Shown: piece by piece, positions 1 to 7,745 of the stretch
Position numbering within the stretch: the stretch's first letter is position 1
Layout: each line of letters begins with the position of its first letter
DNA from: an uncultured Bacilli bacterium
Lineage (GTDB): Bacteria; Bacillota_I; Bacilli_A; RF39; UBA660
Assembly: GCA_947630195.1 (NCBI GenBank)
Contig: CANRGQ010000008.1
Span: forward strand, 1 to 27,749
Direction: 5' to 3'
Length of the DNA: 27,749 bases
Notes under the pieces: model-generated
Databases searched by the model: none
What the model saw: only the letters and a program-made list of their open reading frames with translations
What the model was told of the DNA's origin: nothing
Translations under genes and position numbers: made by a program

Positions 1-1616
1 CTTTCACTTGGTTGTTCATATTGCATTGGTCCTAAATCACTCATACCATACTCTGCAACCATACTTCTAGCAATATTAGTGGCTTTTTTAAAGTCATCAG
101 AAGCCCCAGTTGATATTTCATTTAAGAATAATTCTTCACTAACTCTACCACCTAGTAATCCAGTTATTTGAGCAAGTAATTCTTTTTTAGTAGCTACAAT
201 CATTTTTTCTTCTTTAGGAAGCATCATTGTATAACCACCAGCCATACCTCTAGGGATAATAGTAATCTTATGAACTTCATTAGCATCTTCTAATTTAATA
301 CCAATAACAGCATGTCCTGCTTCATGAATCGAAACAAGTTTCTTTTCTTTTTCGGTAATTTGTTTGGAAGTTTTAGCAGGTCCCATTAAGACTCTATCGG
401 TGGCTTCATCAATTTCATTCATCCCGATAGCCTCTTTATTTCTTCTTACAGCCAGTAATGCGGCTTCATTAAGAAGATTTTCTAGGTCAGCTCCACTAAA
501 ACCTGGAGTTCTTAAACTTAAATTATTTAAATTAACTGATTTATCTAAAATTTTATTTTTAGCATGAACTTTTAATATTTGTTCCCTACTTCTCGCATCT
601 GGTAAATTGATAGTTACTTGACGGTCAAATCTACCTGGACGAAGTAACGCTGGATCTAGGACATCAGGTCTATTCGTGGCGGCGATAATAATGATTCCTT
701 CATTTTCCCCAAAACCATCCATTTCGGTTAATAATTGGTTAAGAGTTTGTTCTCTTTCATCATGTCCTCCACCAAGACCGGTTCCTCTTTGTCTTCCTAC
801 GGCATCAATTTCATCAATAAAGATTAGACAAGGAGCACTTCTTTTGGCTTCCTTAAACATATCACGAACTCTTGATGCTCCAACTCCGACAAACAATTCT
901 ACAAAGTCAGAACCACTTATATAGAAGAATGGCACATTGGCTTCACCCGCTACTGCTTTAGCAAGTAAGGTTTTACCTGTTCCGGGAGGCCCAACAAGTA
1001 ACACACCTTTAGGAATTCTGGCTCCTAACTTTTGGAACTTCTTTGGATTTTTTAAGAAGTCAATAAGTTCGGCAACTTCTTCTTTTTCTTCCGTAAGTCC
1101 GGCAACATCTTTAAAACTCTTTTTATCACTATCATTACTTAGTCTGGCTCTACTTCTTCCAAAGTCCACAGAACTTTTATTAGTCATTGCTAGTTTCTTA
1201 ATTAAAATATAACCAAAAACAATAACAAATATAAAAGGTAAAACATTAACAATTATATAAAGAATAGCACTACTTCCTGGATCACTTTTCGTATCATATT
1301 CTTTAATATCATTCTTAGTTACATAATCGGTTATATTAGCAACTTCTTCTTCCACTATTTTAGTTTTAAAACTTTCGGTTTCTTTATAACCTTTTAATTT
1401 ACCTTCCACATAGTATACTGATTCATTACTATTGGGAGTAAGCATTATTTCGGTAACATTATTATCTTTTAAATTTTTTAATAATTCTCCCGTAGTTAAT
1501 TCATTTACTTTACTACCTTGCATGGTAACAATTACTAAAATAACCGCTATTACTCCACATAAGATAATATATGGAAATGTATTCTTCATTCGATTATTAC
1601 TTTTTTGTGTATTCAT
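1..1616 (-). CDS. ftsH: ATP-dependent zinc metalloprotease FtsH (3' end cut by window edge)
   Basis: Membrane-anchored AAA+ protease that extracts and degrades membrane and short-lived cytosolic proteins. About 538 codons are present; the family is usually 600-700 aa, so the C-terminus lies beyond the window. Visible in order: an N-terminal membrane segment (about residues 14-32), an extracytoplasmic part, a second membrane segment (about 110-130), Walker A GPPGTGKT near residue 209, FIDEIDAVGR, the second region of homology ATNRPDVLDPALLRPGRFD, and the zinc-binding HEAGH near residue 431. The start ATG at 1616 follows GGAGGG at good spacing and overlaps the last 20 bases of tilS, so the two genes form one operon. 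In Bacillus, tilS, hprT and ftsH are neighbours; hprT is missing here. The identification is secure. Confidence 0.97.
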   Translation of the reverse strand, partial: MNTQKSNNRMKNTFPYIILCGVIAVILVIVTMQGSKVNELTTGELLKNLKDNNVTEIMLTPNSNESVYYVEGKLKGYKETESFKTKIVEEEVANITDYVTKNDIKEYDTKSDPGSSAILYIIVNVLPFIFVIVFGYILIKKLAMTNKSSVDFGRSRARLSNDSDKKSFKDVAGLTEEKEEVAELIDFLKNPKKFQKLGARIPKGVLLVGPPGTGKTLLAKAVAGEANVPFFYISGSDFVELFVGVGASRVRDMFKEAKRSAPCLIFIDEIDAVGRQRGTGLGGGHDEREQTLNQLLTEMDGFGENEGIIIIAATNRPDVLDPALLRPGRFDRQVTINLPDARSREQILKVHAKNKILDKSVNLNNLSLRTPGFSGADLENLLNEAALLAVRRNKEAIGMNEIDEATDRVLMGPAKTSKQITEKEKKLVSIHEAGHAVIGIKLEDANEVHKITIIPRGMAGGYTMMLPKEEKMIVATKKELLAQITGLLGGRVSEELFLNEISTGASDDFKKATNIARSMVAEYGMSDLGPMQYEQPSE

Positions 1617-2940
1617 TTATTCCCTCCGTGTACTTAAGTATTATATCATACTTTTCATAAATTTCCTTATCAAATATTGATTTTTTTATTCCTGGTAGCC
1701 AAATTATTTCATTTTTACTGTCAACTACCACCGGAATTTCTTTTCTTTTTTTAATATCTATCTTTTCATTAATTAAAATATCTTTAATTTTTTTCCTTCC
1801 CTTTAAGTTTTTAACTGGCATAATATCACCAGGTAAGATACTTCTTACTCTTAAAGGTAAAGATATTTCTCTACTATTAATTCTCGTTACTTTATTGGAA
1901 GTATCACTACTTTTATCAACCACTTTAATTAAATATTTATCCAAGATATTTACTTCTTTATCTAAAACATATTCATAACTATTTGCTTTAATATTTTTCT
2001 CAATAATAAGATAATTATAACTAACTCGCGCAATATAATTATTATTTAAATTAATCTCTTTATTATCTTTATTCTTAATTAATTTAATAATACTTTCTAT
2101 CTTCTTATTATCAATAGGTAAAATATCATACTCTTGAATACTCTCAATAACTCTTTCAATTATTTTTTTAATAATAAAATCTTCTTCTTTAATTAAAGCA
2201 TCAATATATATTTTACCATCTTTATATATTTTAGCAATCTTTTTATCAATTATTTTTCTTAAATAATTATTAGTACTTTCTAACTCTTCACTATATTGCA
2301 AAAACTTCTTATACACATTTTTCTCTTCTTTATATAAATATGGTAACACATGTTTTCTTATTCTATTTCTTTTATGAATATCTTTCATATTCGTTTTATC
2401 AAGGACATATTTTAGATTGTTTTCTTTATTATATTTTAATATCTCATCCTTATTTATATATAGAAGAGGTCTTACAATTTTATAATTATGATAACTACTT
2501 ATTTTAGGTATCCCTACATATCCTTTTAAATTACTTCCTCTTAATATTCTTAAAAGAACGGTTTCCATTAAATCATCACCATGATGCGCCGTGAATAAAT
2601 ATTTAGCTTGGTACTTATTTATTAAACTTTCAAAAAACTGATATCTTTTACTTCTTCCTTCGCTTTCGGTAAATTTATTATTTTTATAACTATCTATTTT
2701 TAAATATTCAAAAATAAGATTATTATCACGACAATACTTTTTAACAAATTCTTTTTCTTTTTCATTTTCTTTTCGCGTATTATGATTAACATGCGCACAA
2801 ATAATTTTTAAATTTAACTTATCTTGATAACTTTTTAAAATATGCAAAAGACACATTGAATCTGGACCCCCAGAGGTGGCCACTACTAATGTGTCATTAA
2901 CTCTAAGTAAATTATCTAAAAAATTACATACGTCTTTCAT
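1597..2940 (-). CDS. tilS: tRNA(Ile)-lysidine synthase TilS
   Basis: Uses ATP and lysine to convert C34 of the CAU-anticodon isoleucine tRNA to lysidine, so that it reads AUA; essential where AUA codons are common, as in this AT-rich genome. The 447-aa protein has the N-type PP-loop SGGPDS at residues 23-28, the N-terminal Rossmann-like ATPase domain, FTAHHGDD and DKTNMKDIHKRNRIRKHVLP typical of the family, and a C-terminal TilS domain (LPLRVRSILPGDIMPV...GRKKIKDILINEKI). The frame stays open upstream to a TTG at 2985, but that codon lies inside the -35 box of a good promoter. The ATG at 2940 also fits the family N-terminus, although no clear Shine-Dalgarno precedes it. The 3' end overlaps the ftsH start. 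Confidence 0.96.
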   Translation of the reverse strand: MKDVCNFLDNLLRVNDTLVVATSGGPDSMCLLHILKSYQDKLNLKIICAHVNHNTRKENEKEKEFVKKYCRDNNLIFEYLKIDSYKNNKFTESEGRSKRYQFFESLINKYQAKYLFTAHHGDDLMETVLLRILRGSNLKGYVGIPKISSYHNYKIVRPLLYINKDEILKYNKENNLKYVLDKTNMKDIHKRNRIRKHVLPYLYKEEKNVYKKFLQYSEELESTNNYLRKIIDKKIAKIYKDGKIYIDALIKEEDFIIKKIIERVIESIQEYDILPIDNKKIESIIKLIKNKDNKEINLNNNYIARVSYNYLIIEKNIKANSYEYVLDKEVNILDKYLIKVVDKSSDTSNKVTRINSREISLPLRVRSILPGDIMPVKNLKGRKKIKDILINEKIDIKKRKEIPVVVDSKNEIIWLPGIKKSIFDKEIYEKYDIILKYTEGINEYTKK

Positions 2941-2956
2941 AATAATCACAAGCCAT

Positions 2957-2985
2957 ATTGTACCGAAAATATCCTTATTTAGCAA
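2957..2985 (-). promoter_or_regulatory. Sigma-A-type promoter of tilS-ftsH
   Basis: TTGCTA (2980-2985), a 17-bp spacer and TACAAT (2957-2962) predict transcription from about 2950, ten bases before the tilS ATG. This rules out the upstream TTG start and separates tilS-ftsH from the cassette upstream. Confidence 0.65.
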
Positions 2986-3002
2986 GGAATTTCACTAAAT
3001 TA

Positions 3003-3452
3003 TCATCTATTTTTTAATGTTTTATCTTCTTCATAATATTCCATGAATTGAATTTCGCCATATATGGCCTCAAAGAATTCTTCAAAACTACATTTAATTA
3101 CAACAATATAATCATATTTACTCGTATCCATCGGATTTTGTGTAATTGAAAATATATTGCCAATATTATTAGATGTTAAGAATTTTTCAATATAATTAAT
3201 AACTCCTAAATAATTAGTACTAAGAGTTCTACTGATATTAATTACTTCGCCAGTATCTCCTCCTCTATAAGTCATTCTTAAAGATGAATTTATATCTTTT
3301 AATAAATTAATTAAAAAAGCATGATATTCTTCTCTTAATATTTTATATTCTTTTTCTTCCTCTACTATTTTTTTGTAATAATTATAAATTTCAATATCTT
3401 CTTGACGATTTTCATAAGCTGTTCTTAAATTTGGTAATTTTTCTTTTTCCAT
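3003..3452 (-). CDS. Hypothetical protein, paralogue of the gene at 3534-3974
   Basis: 149 aa; family not recognised. It is a charged, soluble protein with no signal peptide or membrane segment. It aligns along most of its length with the 146-aa product of the next gene upstream. Shared features are the N-terminal K-LPNL---Y-QED--YNYYK pattern, a middle STN/STH-G---YIE-FLTS block, and the C-terminal FEAIYGEIQFMEYYEEDK block. The ATG follows GGAGGG, and the gene has its own strong promoter at 3474-3502, so it can be made separately from the coupled genes before it. The divergence of the pair suggests an old duplication. Function unknown; membership in the XRE-CYTH cassette is inferred from position and paralogy. 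Confidence 0.8.
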   Translation of the reverse strand: MEKEKLPNLRTAYENRQEDIEIYNYYKKIVEEEKEYKILREEYHAFLINLLKDINSSLRMTYRGGDTGEVINISRTLSTNYLGVINYIEKFLTSNNIGNIFSITQNPMDTSKYDYIVVIKCSFEEFFEAIYGEIQFMEYYEEDKTLKNR

Positions 3453-3473
3453 AAACCCTCCAATGTAGAACTT

Positions 3474-3502
3474 ATTATATTTATTATAAGGATATAAGTC
3501 AA
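3474..3502 (-). promoter_or_regulatory. Sigma-A-type promoter for the 149-aa gene
   Basis: TTGACT (3497-3502), a 17-bp spacer and a consensus TATAAT (3474-3479), just upstream of the GGAGGG-ATG of the 3452 gene. One of the best promoters in the window. Confidence 0.75.
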
Positions 3503-3533
3503 GTTAAAGTCTTAAATATTTTTTTAGTAATAA

Positions 3534-3974
3534 TTATATTTTTCTTTTTTTATCTTCTTCATAGTATTCTATAAATTGAATCTCACTATATAAAGCCTTA
3601 AATAAATCTTCAAAATCACATATAATATCTATTTTATAATAATGTTCAAACGAGTCTTTTCCCGTCATTTTTATTATTTCTAATTTATAAGAAGTTAAAA
3701 AACTTTCAATGTAATCAAAAATACCAGGATTATGAGTACTATACTTTTTACTAATACTTATAAGACCATATATCTCTTCTCCTTGATATGGTTTATTAAA
3801 CTTTGCATCTACTTCTTTTAGTAAACCTAGTAAAAACAAATAATAATATTCTTTTTTTAACTTTTTATATTCACCTTCCGTATCATTTATTTCTTTATAA
3901 TAATTATATTTTTTTACATCTTCTTGATGTTTTGCATAACTCATTTTTAAATTTGGTAACACTTCTTTCTTCAT
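3534..3974 (-). CDS. Hypothetical protein, paralogue of the gene at 3003-3452
   Basis: 146 aa; family not recognised. Lysine- and tyrosine-rich soluble protein without membrane segments, sharing its N-terminal MKKE-LPNLK---A--QEDVKKYNYYKE pattern and its C-terminal ALYSEIQFIEYYEEDKK block with the 149-aa neighbour. The start ATG overlaps the TGA of the preceding gene (ATGA, 3971-3974) and has AGGTGG upstream, so it is probably translated by coupling as the last gene of the four-gene message starting at 5795. Its opening also resembles, more weakly, the MKREELL-L start of the 181/183-aa proteins. No function can be assigned. Confidence 0.8.
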   Translation of the reverse strand: MKKEVLPNLKMSYAKHQEDVKKYNYYKEINDTEGEYKKLKKEYYYLFLLGLLKEVDAKFNKPYQGEEIYGLISISKKYSTHNPGIFDYIESFLTSYKLEIIKMTGKDSFEHYYKIDIICDFEDLFKALYSEIQFIEYYEEDKKRKI

Positions 3975-4516
3975 TTTCCACCTAATCTAGGATACTTCTC
4001 CAGTAATAACTTTTTACTTTTATCTTGACCATACTGTAAAGCATTCCGAATAAATTCCATCCTAACTTCTTCATAACCATTGTTATAATCACTTGAATTA
4101 TAAGGATTTAAAACAATGTTGTTTCTTTCAAATTCGCTTGTTTCAATTCTTCCATCATAGGCCCGTTCCTTAATCCAAGCTTGAATCAATTGTTTACTTT
4201 CTATATTAACATAATTTTTGCCTTCTACTTTTTCGGAATCAATTGGGACATAATGATGAAGACTATCACAAAGAATAAATTCTGAATAATAAGCCGAAGT
4301 AACTACATAAATATTATTGGTATTGGTAATTTTATAATCTTTTAATATTTGCAAAAGTAATTCATAATCATTTTTCAAAAATTTATTATAGTTAGTACTT
4401 GTTAAATTTAATAACTCTTGAACATTATCTTCTTTTAATAATTCTTTAATTCTTTCTCTTTTTTTAACCTCTTTTTGTAATTCTTCTCTTAAATATAATA
4501 ACTCTTCTCTTTTCAT
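3971..4516 (-). CDS. Hypothetical protein, tandem paralogue of the gene at 4516-5067
   Basis: 181 aa; family not recognised. It opens with a lysine/glutamate-rich helix that may be coiled coil (residues 1-30). Next comes a block, TSTNYNKFLKNDYELLLQILKDYK, and then conserved motifs NTNNIYVVTSAYY, HYVPIDSE and SEFERNNIVLNPYN. It ends in KKLLLEKYPRL. Most residues match the 183-aa protein just upstream, and the DNA is nearly identical in places, so the duplication is more recent than that of the 149/146-aa pair. Its ATG shares one base with the upstream stop (TAATG) behind GGAGAG, and its own stop overlaps the next start, so expression is coupled in both directions. Function unknown. Confidence 0.8.
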   Translation of the reverse strand: MKREELLYLREELQKEVKKRERIKELLKEDNVQELLNLTSTNYNKFLKNDYELLLQILKDYKITNTNNIYVVTSAYYSEFILCDSLHHYVPIDSEKVEGKNYVNIESKQLIQAWIKERAYDGRIETSEFERNNIVLNPYNSSDYNNGYEEVRMEFIRNALQYGQDKSKKLLLEKYPRLGGK

Positions 4517-5067
4517 TAGCTCTCCAATCTCGGATACTTCTCCAGTAATAATTTTTTACTTTCTTCTTCACCATATTTTAAAGTATTTTCGAAAAAGTCT
4601 CGTCTTACTTCTTCATAACCATTGTTATTATCACTTTTATTATAAGGATTTAAAACAATGTTATTTCTTTCAAATTCACTTGTTACTATTCTTTTATCAT
4701 AGGCTTGTTCACTAATCCACGCTTGAGTCAATAATCCACTTTCTATATTAACATAATTTTTGGTTTCTGATTCTTCAGAGTCAATTGGGACATAATGATA
4801 GATGTTTTTAAGGCCATCATTAAGAATAAGTTCTGTGTAATATGCTGATGTTGCTACATAAATATTATTGGTGTTGGTAACTTTATAGTCTTTTAAAATT
4901 TTTAAAAGTAATTCATAATCATCTTTTATAAATTTACTGTAATCAGTACTTGTTAGAGTAATTAACTCTTGCACATGATTTTCTTGTAATAATTCTTTAA
5001 TTCTTTCTCTTTTTTCTATTTCTTTTTTTAACTCTTCTTTTAAATGTAATAATTCTTCTCTTTTCAT
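4516..5067 (-). CDS. Hypothetical protein, first of the tandem 183/181-aa pair
   Basis: 183 aa, with the same plan as the next gene: a charged N-terminal helix (MKREELLHLKEELKKEIEKR), then TSTDYSKFIKDDYELLLKILKDYK, NTNNIYVATSAYY, YHYVPIDSE and SEFERNNIVLNPYN. Its start overlaps the stop of the XRE-CYTH gene by four bases (ATGA at 5064-5067), so the regulator-like protein and this protein are made from one message in coupled fashion. No catalytic motif is recognised. The conserved aromatic and acidic residues in the centre suggest a folded ligand- or protein-binding domain, but that is speculation. Confidence 0.8.
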   Translation of the reverse strand: MKREELLHLKEELKKEIEKRERIKELLQENHVQELITLTSTDYSKFIKDDYELLLKILKDYKVTNTNNIYVATSAYYTELILNDGLKNIYHYVPIDSEESETKNYVNIESGLLTQAWISEQAYDKRIVTSEFERNNIVLNPYNKSDNNNGYEEVRRDFFENTLKYGEEESKKLLLEKYPRLES

Positions 5068-5795
5068 ATAACCTCCAAATACTCATTATATTTTTTTGTT
5101 GTAATCTTATTTATATCAATATTTAATTCTTCTAATAATTCAAATAACTTTTTGATTTCTTCTTCTTTTTTATATTCTATTCTTTTAACTTCCACTTCTA
5201 AAAATAAACCAATACCCTCTACTATATCTAAAGAAAATTCATACTTATCTTTATACATTATTTTTATTCTATTTTTTTCGATTACGCCTTTTTTCTTACA
5301 TCCTAAATGATAAAGTATTTCTTCTAAATTAGAAAAGTTATCTATTAAACTTTCATATTCGCATCTAACATTTTCCGAATCAAAACACTTATAACTTAAT
5401 AAATATTTATTATCTTCTAATCTTATTCTTAAACATTCTTGATTATATTTAGCTGAATGTGTTAGATAGTAAGTATCTATTTCCTTAACTTCTTTAATAT
5501 TATCACTTTTACTTTCAAGTAATTTCTTAATCCTCTTATAATCACTTTCATCTATTTTTAATTTAACCTCAATTTCTAACGGTTCATTATTATAGATATT
5601 ATTATCTAAAAGAGTATACAAATTGCATTTAAAAAGAGAGGATAATTTAAACAACATATTCACATCTGGCATTGTTCTATTAACTTCCCAACTAGATATA
5701 GTCTTATTGGAAACATATAACATATCCGCCAAAGCTTCTTGAGTTAAATTGGCATCTTCTCTTAACTTTTTAATTTTTTCTCCTAAAGTAACCAT
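5064..5795 (-). CDS. XRE-family helix-turn-helix protein fused to a CYTH domain
   Basis: 243 aa. Residues about 4-60 are an XRE/Cro helix-turn-helix (LGEKIKKLREDANLTQEALA...VSNKTISSWEVNRTMPDV). Residues about 72-243 look like a CYTH triphosphate-tunnel domain: the signature ExExK appears as EIEVK at 74-78, followed by DTYYL, LRIRL, YLLSYK, CEYES, EKNRIK and LDIVEGIGLFLEVEVK, the strand pattern of the family. CYTH proteins bind or hydrolyse triphosphate groups (class IV adenylate cyclase, thiamine or inorganic triphosphatase). The fusion suggests a DNA-binding sensor of a phosphorylated small molecule, which is inference. The frame extends to an ATG at 5810, but AGGAGGG sits just before the ATG at 5795 and the predicted transcript starts near 5808. 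It heads the coupled cassette. Confidence 0.85.
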   Translation of the reverse strand: MVTLGEKIKKLREDANLTQEALADMLYVSNKTISSWEVNRTMPDVNMLFKLSSLFKCNLYTLLDNNIYNNEPLEIEVKLKIDESDYKRIKKLLESKSDNIKEVKEIDTYYLTHSAKYNQECLRIRLEDNKYLLSYKCFDSENVRCEYESLIDNFSNLEEILYHLGCKKKGVIEKNRIKIMYKDKYEFSLDIVEGIGLFLEVEVKRIEYKKEEEIKKLFELLEELNIDINKITTKKYNEYLEVI

Positions 5796-5814
5796 AATTC
5801 CCTCCTGCATATTT

Positions 5815-5823
5815 ATTATAGCA
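5815..5823 (-). promoter_or_regulatory. Extended -10 promoter of the XRE-CYTH cassette
   Basis: TGCTATAAT (5815-5823) is an extended -10 element; no good -35 lies upstream. Transcription would begin near 5808, giving a leader of about 13 bases that holds just the AGGAGGG and supports the start at 5795. Confidence 0.6.
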
Positions 5824-5860
5824 TAGAAAGGAAATTTTTTTATCTACATTTTGCAGAATA

Positions 5861-6586
5861 TTACTCACCATCAAGGGTAACTGCAATTTTGTTTAAAATT
5901 TTATCCCGTAATTCATAGTTAACTTTTAAACTATTATTTTTACTTTTTTTAATTTCTTTTGAAATACCATTTTCATTCATCGCACTTATAATCATCAAAG
6001 TTTTAAATTCAGAATCTGGTACACTCACAATTAAATGTTTAGCATTATTTATATCTTCAACATTCCCGTTATTTTCATCTCTTAACATTTTTATTTCAAT
6101 ACCTCTATATAAAGGTATGCTTTTATCATTATCAAACTCATTAATATAAACATAATAATCAAGATAATCTCCAGCTTTTAAATCATTACTAAAACTAAAC
6201 TCATCTAAATCAAAATCGACAACAGTATAACCATCAGGAATATTACTGATAACACTATTAGCTTTAAGCTCTTTAGTTTTTTTATACCCATAAATACCTA
6301 TTGGAATAGCCACGATTATAAGAACAATTAGGGTAATAATCAAATATTTATTAAGTCTTACTTTTTTATCAATTTTCTTAACCATTTTTACATCTCCTTT
6401 TAACAATTTATCTAAAGATATATTAAATTTATCACTTATCTTAATAATTGTTTCAATATCCGGATAACTCTTACCACACTCCCAACTAGAAATGGTTTGC
6501 CTTGTTACATAAAACATATTTGCTAAATCTTCTTGACTTAAATTATGTTCTTTCCTAATTTCCATTATTTTTTTACCTATATTCAT
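5861..6586 (-). CDS. XRE-family transcriptional regulator with a membrane anchor
   Basis: 241 aa. An N-terminal helix-turn-helix (residues about 1-65: MNIGKKIMEIRKEHNLSQED, VTRQTISSWECGKSYPDI, ISLDKLLKGD) is followed by a basic linker, one membrane segment (about residues 80-100, YLIITLIVLIIVAIPIGIYGY) and an extracytoplasmic part of about 140 aa with alternating strands. Such XRE-TM proteins are common in Firmicutes and may sense the envelope, but no ligand is known here. The ATG follows AAGGAGGAG. It has its own promoter and follows the prfB terminator, so it is transcribed alone or reads into the XRE-CYTH cassette, whose helix-turn-helix is related (both have TISSWE). Confidence 0.85.
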   Translation of the reverse strand: MNIGKKIMEIRKEHNLSQEDLANMFYVTRQTISSWECGKSYPDIETIIKISDKFNISLDKLLKGDVKMVKKIDKKVRLNKYLIITLIVLIIVAIPIGIYGYKKTKELKANSVISNIPDGYTVVDFDLDEFSFSNDLKAGDYLDYYVYINEFDNDKSIPLYRGIEIKMLRDENNGNVEDINNAKHLIVSVPDSEFKTLMIISAMNENGISKEIKKSKNNSLKVNYELRDKILNKIAVTLDGE

Positions 6587-6623
6587 AACTCCTCCTTTTA
6601 TTTAATTTTAATATTTTTATTTT

Positions 6624-6653
6624 ATTATACCTAGCAAAGATTATTTGCTTCAA
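6624..6653 (-). promoter_or_regulatory. Sigma-A-type promoter of the XRE-TM gene
   Basis: TTGAAG (6648-6653), an 18-bp spacer and a consensus TATAAT (6624-6629), directly after the prfB terminator. Confidence 0.7.
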
Positions 6654-6684
6654 GAAAAAGACTAATTGTTAAAACAACTAGTCA
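6654..6684 (-). terminator. Rho-independent terminator of prfB
   Basis: A 9-bp stem (6675-6683 with 6660-6668, one G-U pair) followed on the minus strand by a run of five T. The stem includes the prfB stop codon. Confidence 0.8.
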
Positions 6685-7737
6685 ATGTTTTTTAAATTAA
6701 ATTCTAACATCTCTTTTATTTCCCCATTTAAAATTTTATCAGGGTCATTACTTTCAAAATTACTACGATTATCTTTCACAAGTTTATAAGGTTCTAAAAT
6801 ATAACTGCGGATTTGACTTCCAAATTCAATATTTTTAGAAGTATCTTTTAAACTATTTTTTTCATTTTCTATTTCTTTAATTTTTTGTTCATATAATTTA
6901 TTTTTTAATAATTTCATCGCCATTTCTTTATTTTTTAACTGGCTTCTTTCATTTTGACAAGTAACCACTATTTTACTTGGTAAATGGGTAATTCGAACAG
7001 CTGAATTAGAAGTATTTACCGATTGTCCACCAGCCCCACTCGAATGATAAACATCAATTTTTAAATCATTTTCATTTATTTCAATGTTGGGTACTTCTAA
7101 AAATTCGGGTGTAACGGTAACCGATGCAAATGAGGTATGTCTTCTTTTGCCGGCATCAAAAGGAGAAATTCGCACCAAACGATGAACCCCACTTTCTCTT
7201 TTTAAATACCCATAAGCATATTCTCCAGCAATCCTAATAATGGCAGACTTAATCCCTGCTTCTTCACCAGGATTTGAATAAATTACTTCAAATTTATAAT
7301 TATATTTTTCACAAAATCTTTCATACATTCTTAAAAGCATTAAAGACCAATCACAAGATTCGGTACCTCCTGCTCCGGGATGAATTTCTAAAAAACAAGG
7401 TAGACTATCATATTCGCCACTTAAATGCACTTCTTTTTCAAGAGTATTTATTTCTTCATTTATTTTAAAGTATTCATCTTGATATTCCGTCTCTGTCATT
7501 TCATTTTTTAAAAATTCTAAAGTGTTAATACTTTCTAATAAATTGTTATAATTATAAACATTTTTCTTTATTCTATTGTATTCGATATTAATAGCATTAG
7601 CTTTATCATAGTCTTCCCAAAAACCATCCCTATTAATAATAACTTCTAATTCTTTTAATCTTTCTTCATTCTTAGGAATGTCAAAGTGACCTCCCAATAG
7701 TCATCAATAATTCTTTTAAAGTATCTGTATTTCGCAT
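6678..7737 (-). CDS. prfB: Peptide chain release factor 2, made by programmed +1 frameshift
   Basis: Recognises UGA and UAA in the ribosome and triggers peptide release. The gene is read as codons 7737-7684, then the ribosome slips +1 past T7683 and continues 7682-6678, giving about 352 aa. The short first frame (MRNTDTLKELLMTIGRSL) ends at an in-frame TGA; the second starts DIPKNEERLKELE. The main frame shows the anticodon-like SPF tripeptide (RISPFDAGKRRHTSF) and the catalytic GGQ (SSGAGGQSVNTSNSAV). A naive ORF call starts at TTG 7697 and loses the true N-terminus. AGGTGAT precedes the ATG at 7737, which lies eight bases after the stop of the membrane-protein gene, so the two may be co-transcribed. 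Confidence 0.95.
7680..7695 (-). promoter_or_regulatory. prfB recoding site
   Basis: An internal Shine-Dalgarno, GGGAGG (7690-7695), lies three bases before CTTTGAC (7680-7686). This matches the classic prfB slip site (SD, three bases, CUU UGA C). When RF2 is scarce the ribosome slips from CUU to UUU and reads GAC, so RF2 controls its own synthesis. Confidence 0.95.
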
Positions 7738-7745
7738 TATATCAC

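Noticed and set aside
364..1212. Plus-strand reading frames across ftsH
   Set aside because: They are mirror frames of the clearly coding minus strand and lack ribosome-binding sites.
2940..2985. 15-codon N-terminal extension of tilS from TTG 2985
   Set aside because: The codons fall in a good promoter (-35 at 2980-2985, -10 at 2957-2962), and family members begin close to ATG 2940.
5796..5810. XRE-CYTH start at ATG 5810
   Set aside because: AGGAGGG lies between this ATG and ATG 5795, and the predicted transcript begins at about 5808.
7684..7697. prfB start at TTG 7697
   Set aside because: This frame only appears open because of the recoding site; the real start is ATG 7737 with a +1 slip at CTTTGAC.
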